Positions 12,401 to 12,437 of a stretch of DNA of 12,437 nt are shown piece by piece. The notes beneath the pieces are model-generated. The model saw only the letters and a program-made list of their open reading frames with translations, made no database searches and was not told the origin of the DNA. Each line of letters opens with the position of its first letter. The stretch's first letter is position 1. Source of the DNA: Pampinifervens sp037481935 (lineage in GTDB: Bacteria > Aquificota > Aquificia > Aquificales > Aquificaceae); contig NZ_JBJXCT010000019.1 of the NCBI RefSeq assembly GCF_046159715.1, positions 1-12,437 of the forward strand, read 5' to 3'. Both the position numbers and the translations under genes were made by a program.

Positions 12401-12437
12401 ATGATAGAAGAGAAAATTGTAACATACTTCGTCCTTA
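12401..12437 (+). CDS. Start of a probable transposase gene (partial, 12 codons)
   Basis: ATG at 12401 is preceded by SD GGGAGG with six-base spacing. The visible residues are MIEEKIVTYFVL, then the window ends. Such a start (short acidic lead, then a hydrophobic helix) occurs in some DDE transposases, including IS982-like ones, but twelve residues cannot establish a family. The call rests on its position just inside a repeated element that interrupts another gene. Confidence 0.5.
   Translation, partial: MIEEKIVTYFVL

Larger units (their letters stand above)
12328..12437 (+). mobile_element. Right-hand IS end (partial), outer tip plus transposase leader and start
   Basis: From about 12328 the sequence is the inverted copy of 1-72 and continues beyond it to the window edge. 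The tip reads AACCCGAGTTGCAAG. It breaks the PAS-GGDEF reading frame exactly at the repeat boundary, which is the main evidence that this is an inserted element. Inside it are a hairpin, a strong SD and the start of an ORF. An ACCC-type tip is, from memory, characteristic of IS982-like elements, but the family call is unverified. Only one end is visible, so length, inner inverted repeat and target duplication are unknown. Confidence 0.7.

Noticed and set aside
1..12437. A composite transposon carrying the whole 12 kb as cargo
   Set aside because: The cargo is ordinary core genes (tamB, pgsA, lnt, hup, purE, tRNA-His) and the element has visibly broken a resident gene. Independent insertions or a contig bounded by repeats explain it better.

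Overview
The window is gene-dense bacterial DNA, most likely from a thermophilic Aquificota bacterium (Hydrogenobacter/Thermocrinis/Aquifex-like). The inference rests on gene packing with many overlaps, strong use of AGG/AGA arginine and ATA isoleucine codons, Glu/Lys-rich proteins, and a diderm envelope gene set (tamB, lnt, lipoprotein). I ran no search, so the taxon is an inference of moderate confidence.

The window is bracketed by two inverted copies of the same roughly 70-bp sequence (1-72 and 12328-12398). I read these as the transposase-proximal ends of two copies of one insertion sequence. The right copy continues into the first 12 codons of an ORF with a strong Shine-Dalgarno (SD) sequence, taken to be the transposase. 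The left copy would read out of the window on the other strand. The right copy interrupts a PAS-GGDEF gene inside its PAS domain; the left copy lies just upstream of tamB. The window may also be a contig that ends in repeats.

Layout: (i) 96-3491 tamB, plus strand. (ii) 3463-5718, minus-strand operon eamA-type permease > lnt > pgsA, convergent with tamB; with tamB this forms an envelope lipid/lipoprotein block. (iii) 5808-8233, plus-strand block: HU, rsmE, tRNA-His(GTG), an epmA-like truncated lysyl-tRNA synthetase, a 68-aa unknown ORF and a yggU/DUF167 gene, largely translation and nucleoid related. (iv) 8237-9333, minus-strand thioredoxin-like lipoprotein > gph phosphatase. (v) 9355-10113, prepilin peptidase, plus strand. 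(vi) 10087-11021, minus-strand coiled-coil protein > four-cluster ferredoxin. (vii) 11052-11549, purE, plus strand. (viii) 11546-12343, the broken PAS-GGDEF gene, minus strand.

Two non-coding patterns stand out. The three divergent intergenic regions (5719-5807, 9334-9354, 11022-11051) each carry -10-like hexamers on the two strands that overlap each other. Three genes without an SD have a -10-like box only 7-8 nt before the start codon, suggesting leaderless transcripts. The IS end carries a hairpin that on one strand buries the transposase SD and on the other strand looks like an intrinsic terminator. I see no complete new multi-gene system; the most interesting material is the IS-end architecture, the overlapping divergent promoters and the orphan ferredoxin/coiled-coil pair. 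Gaps between genes are all under about 120 bases.
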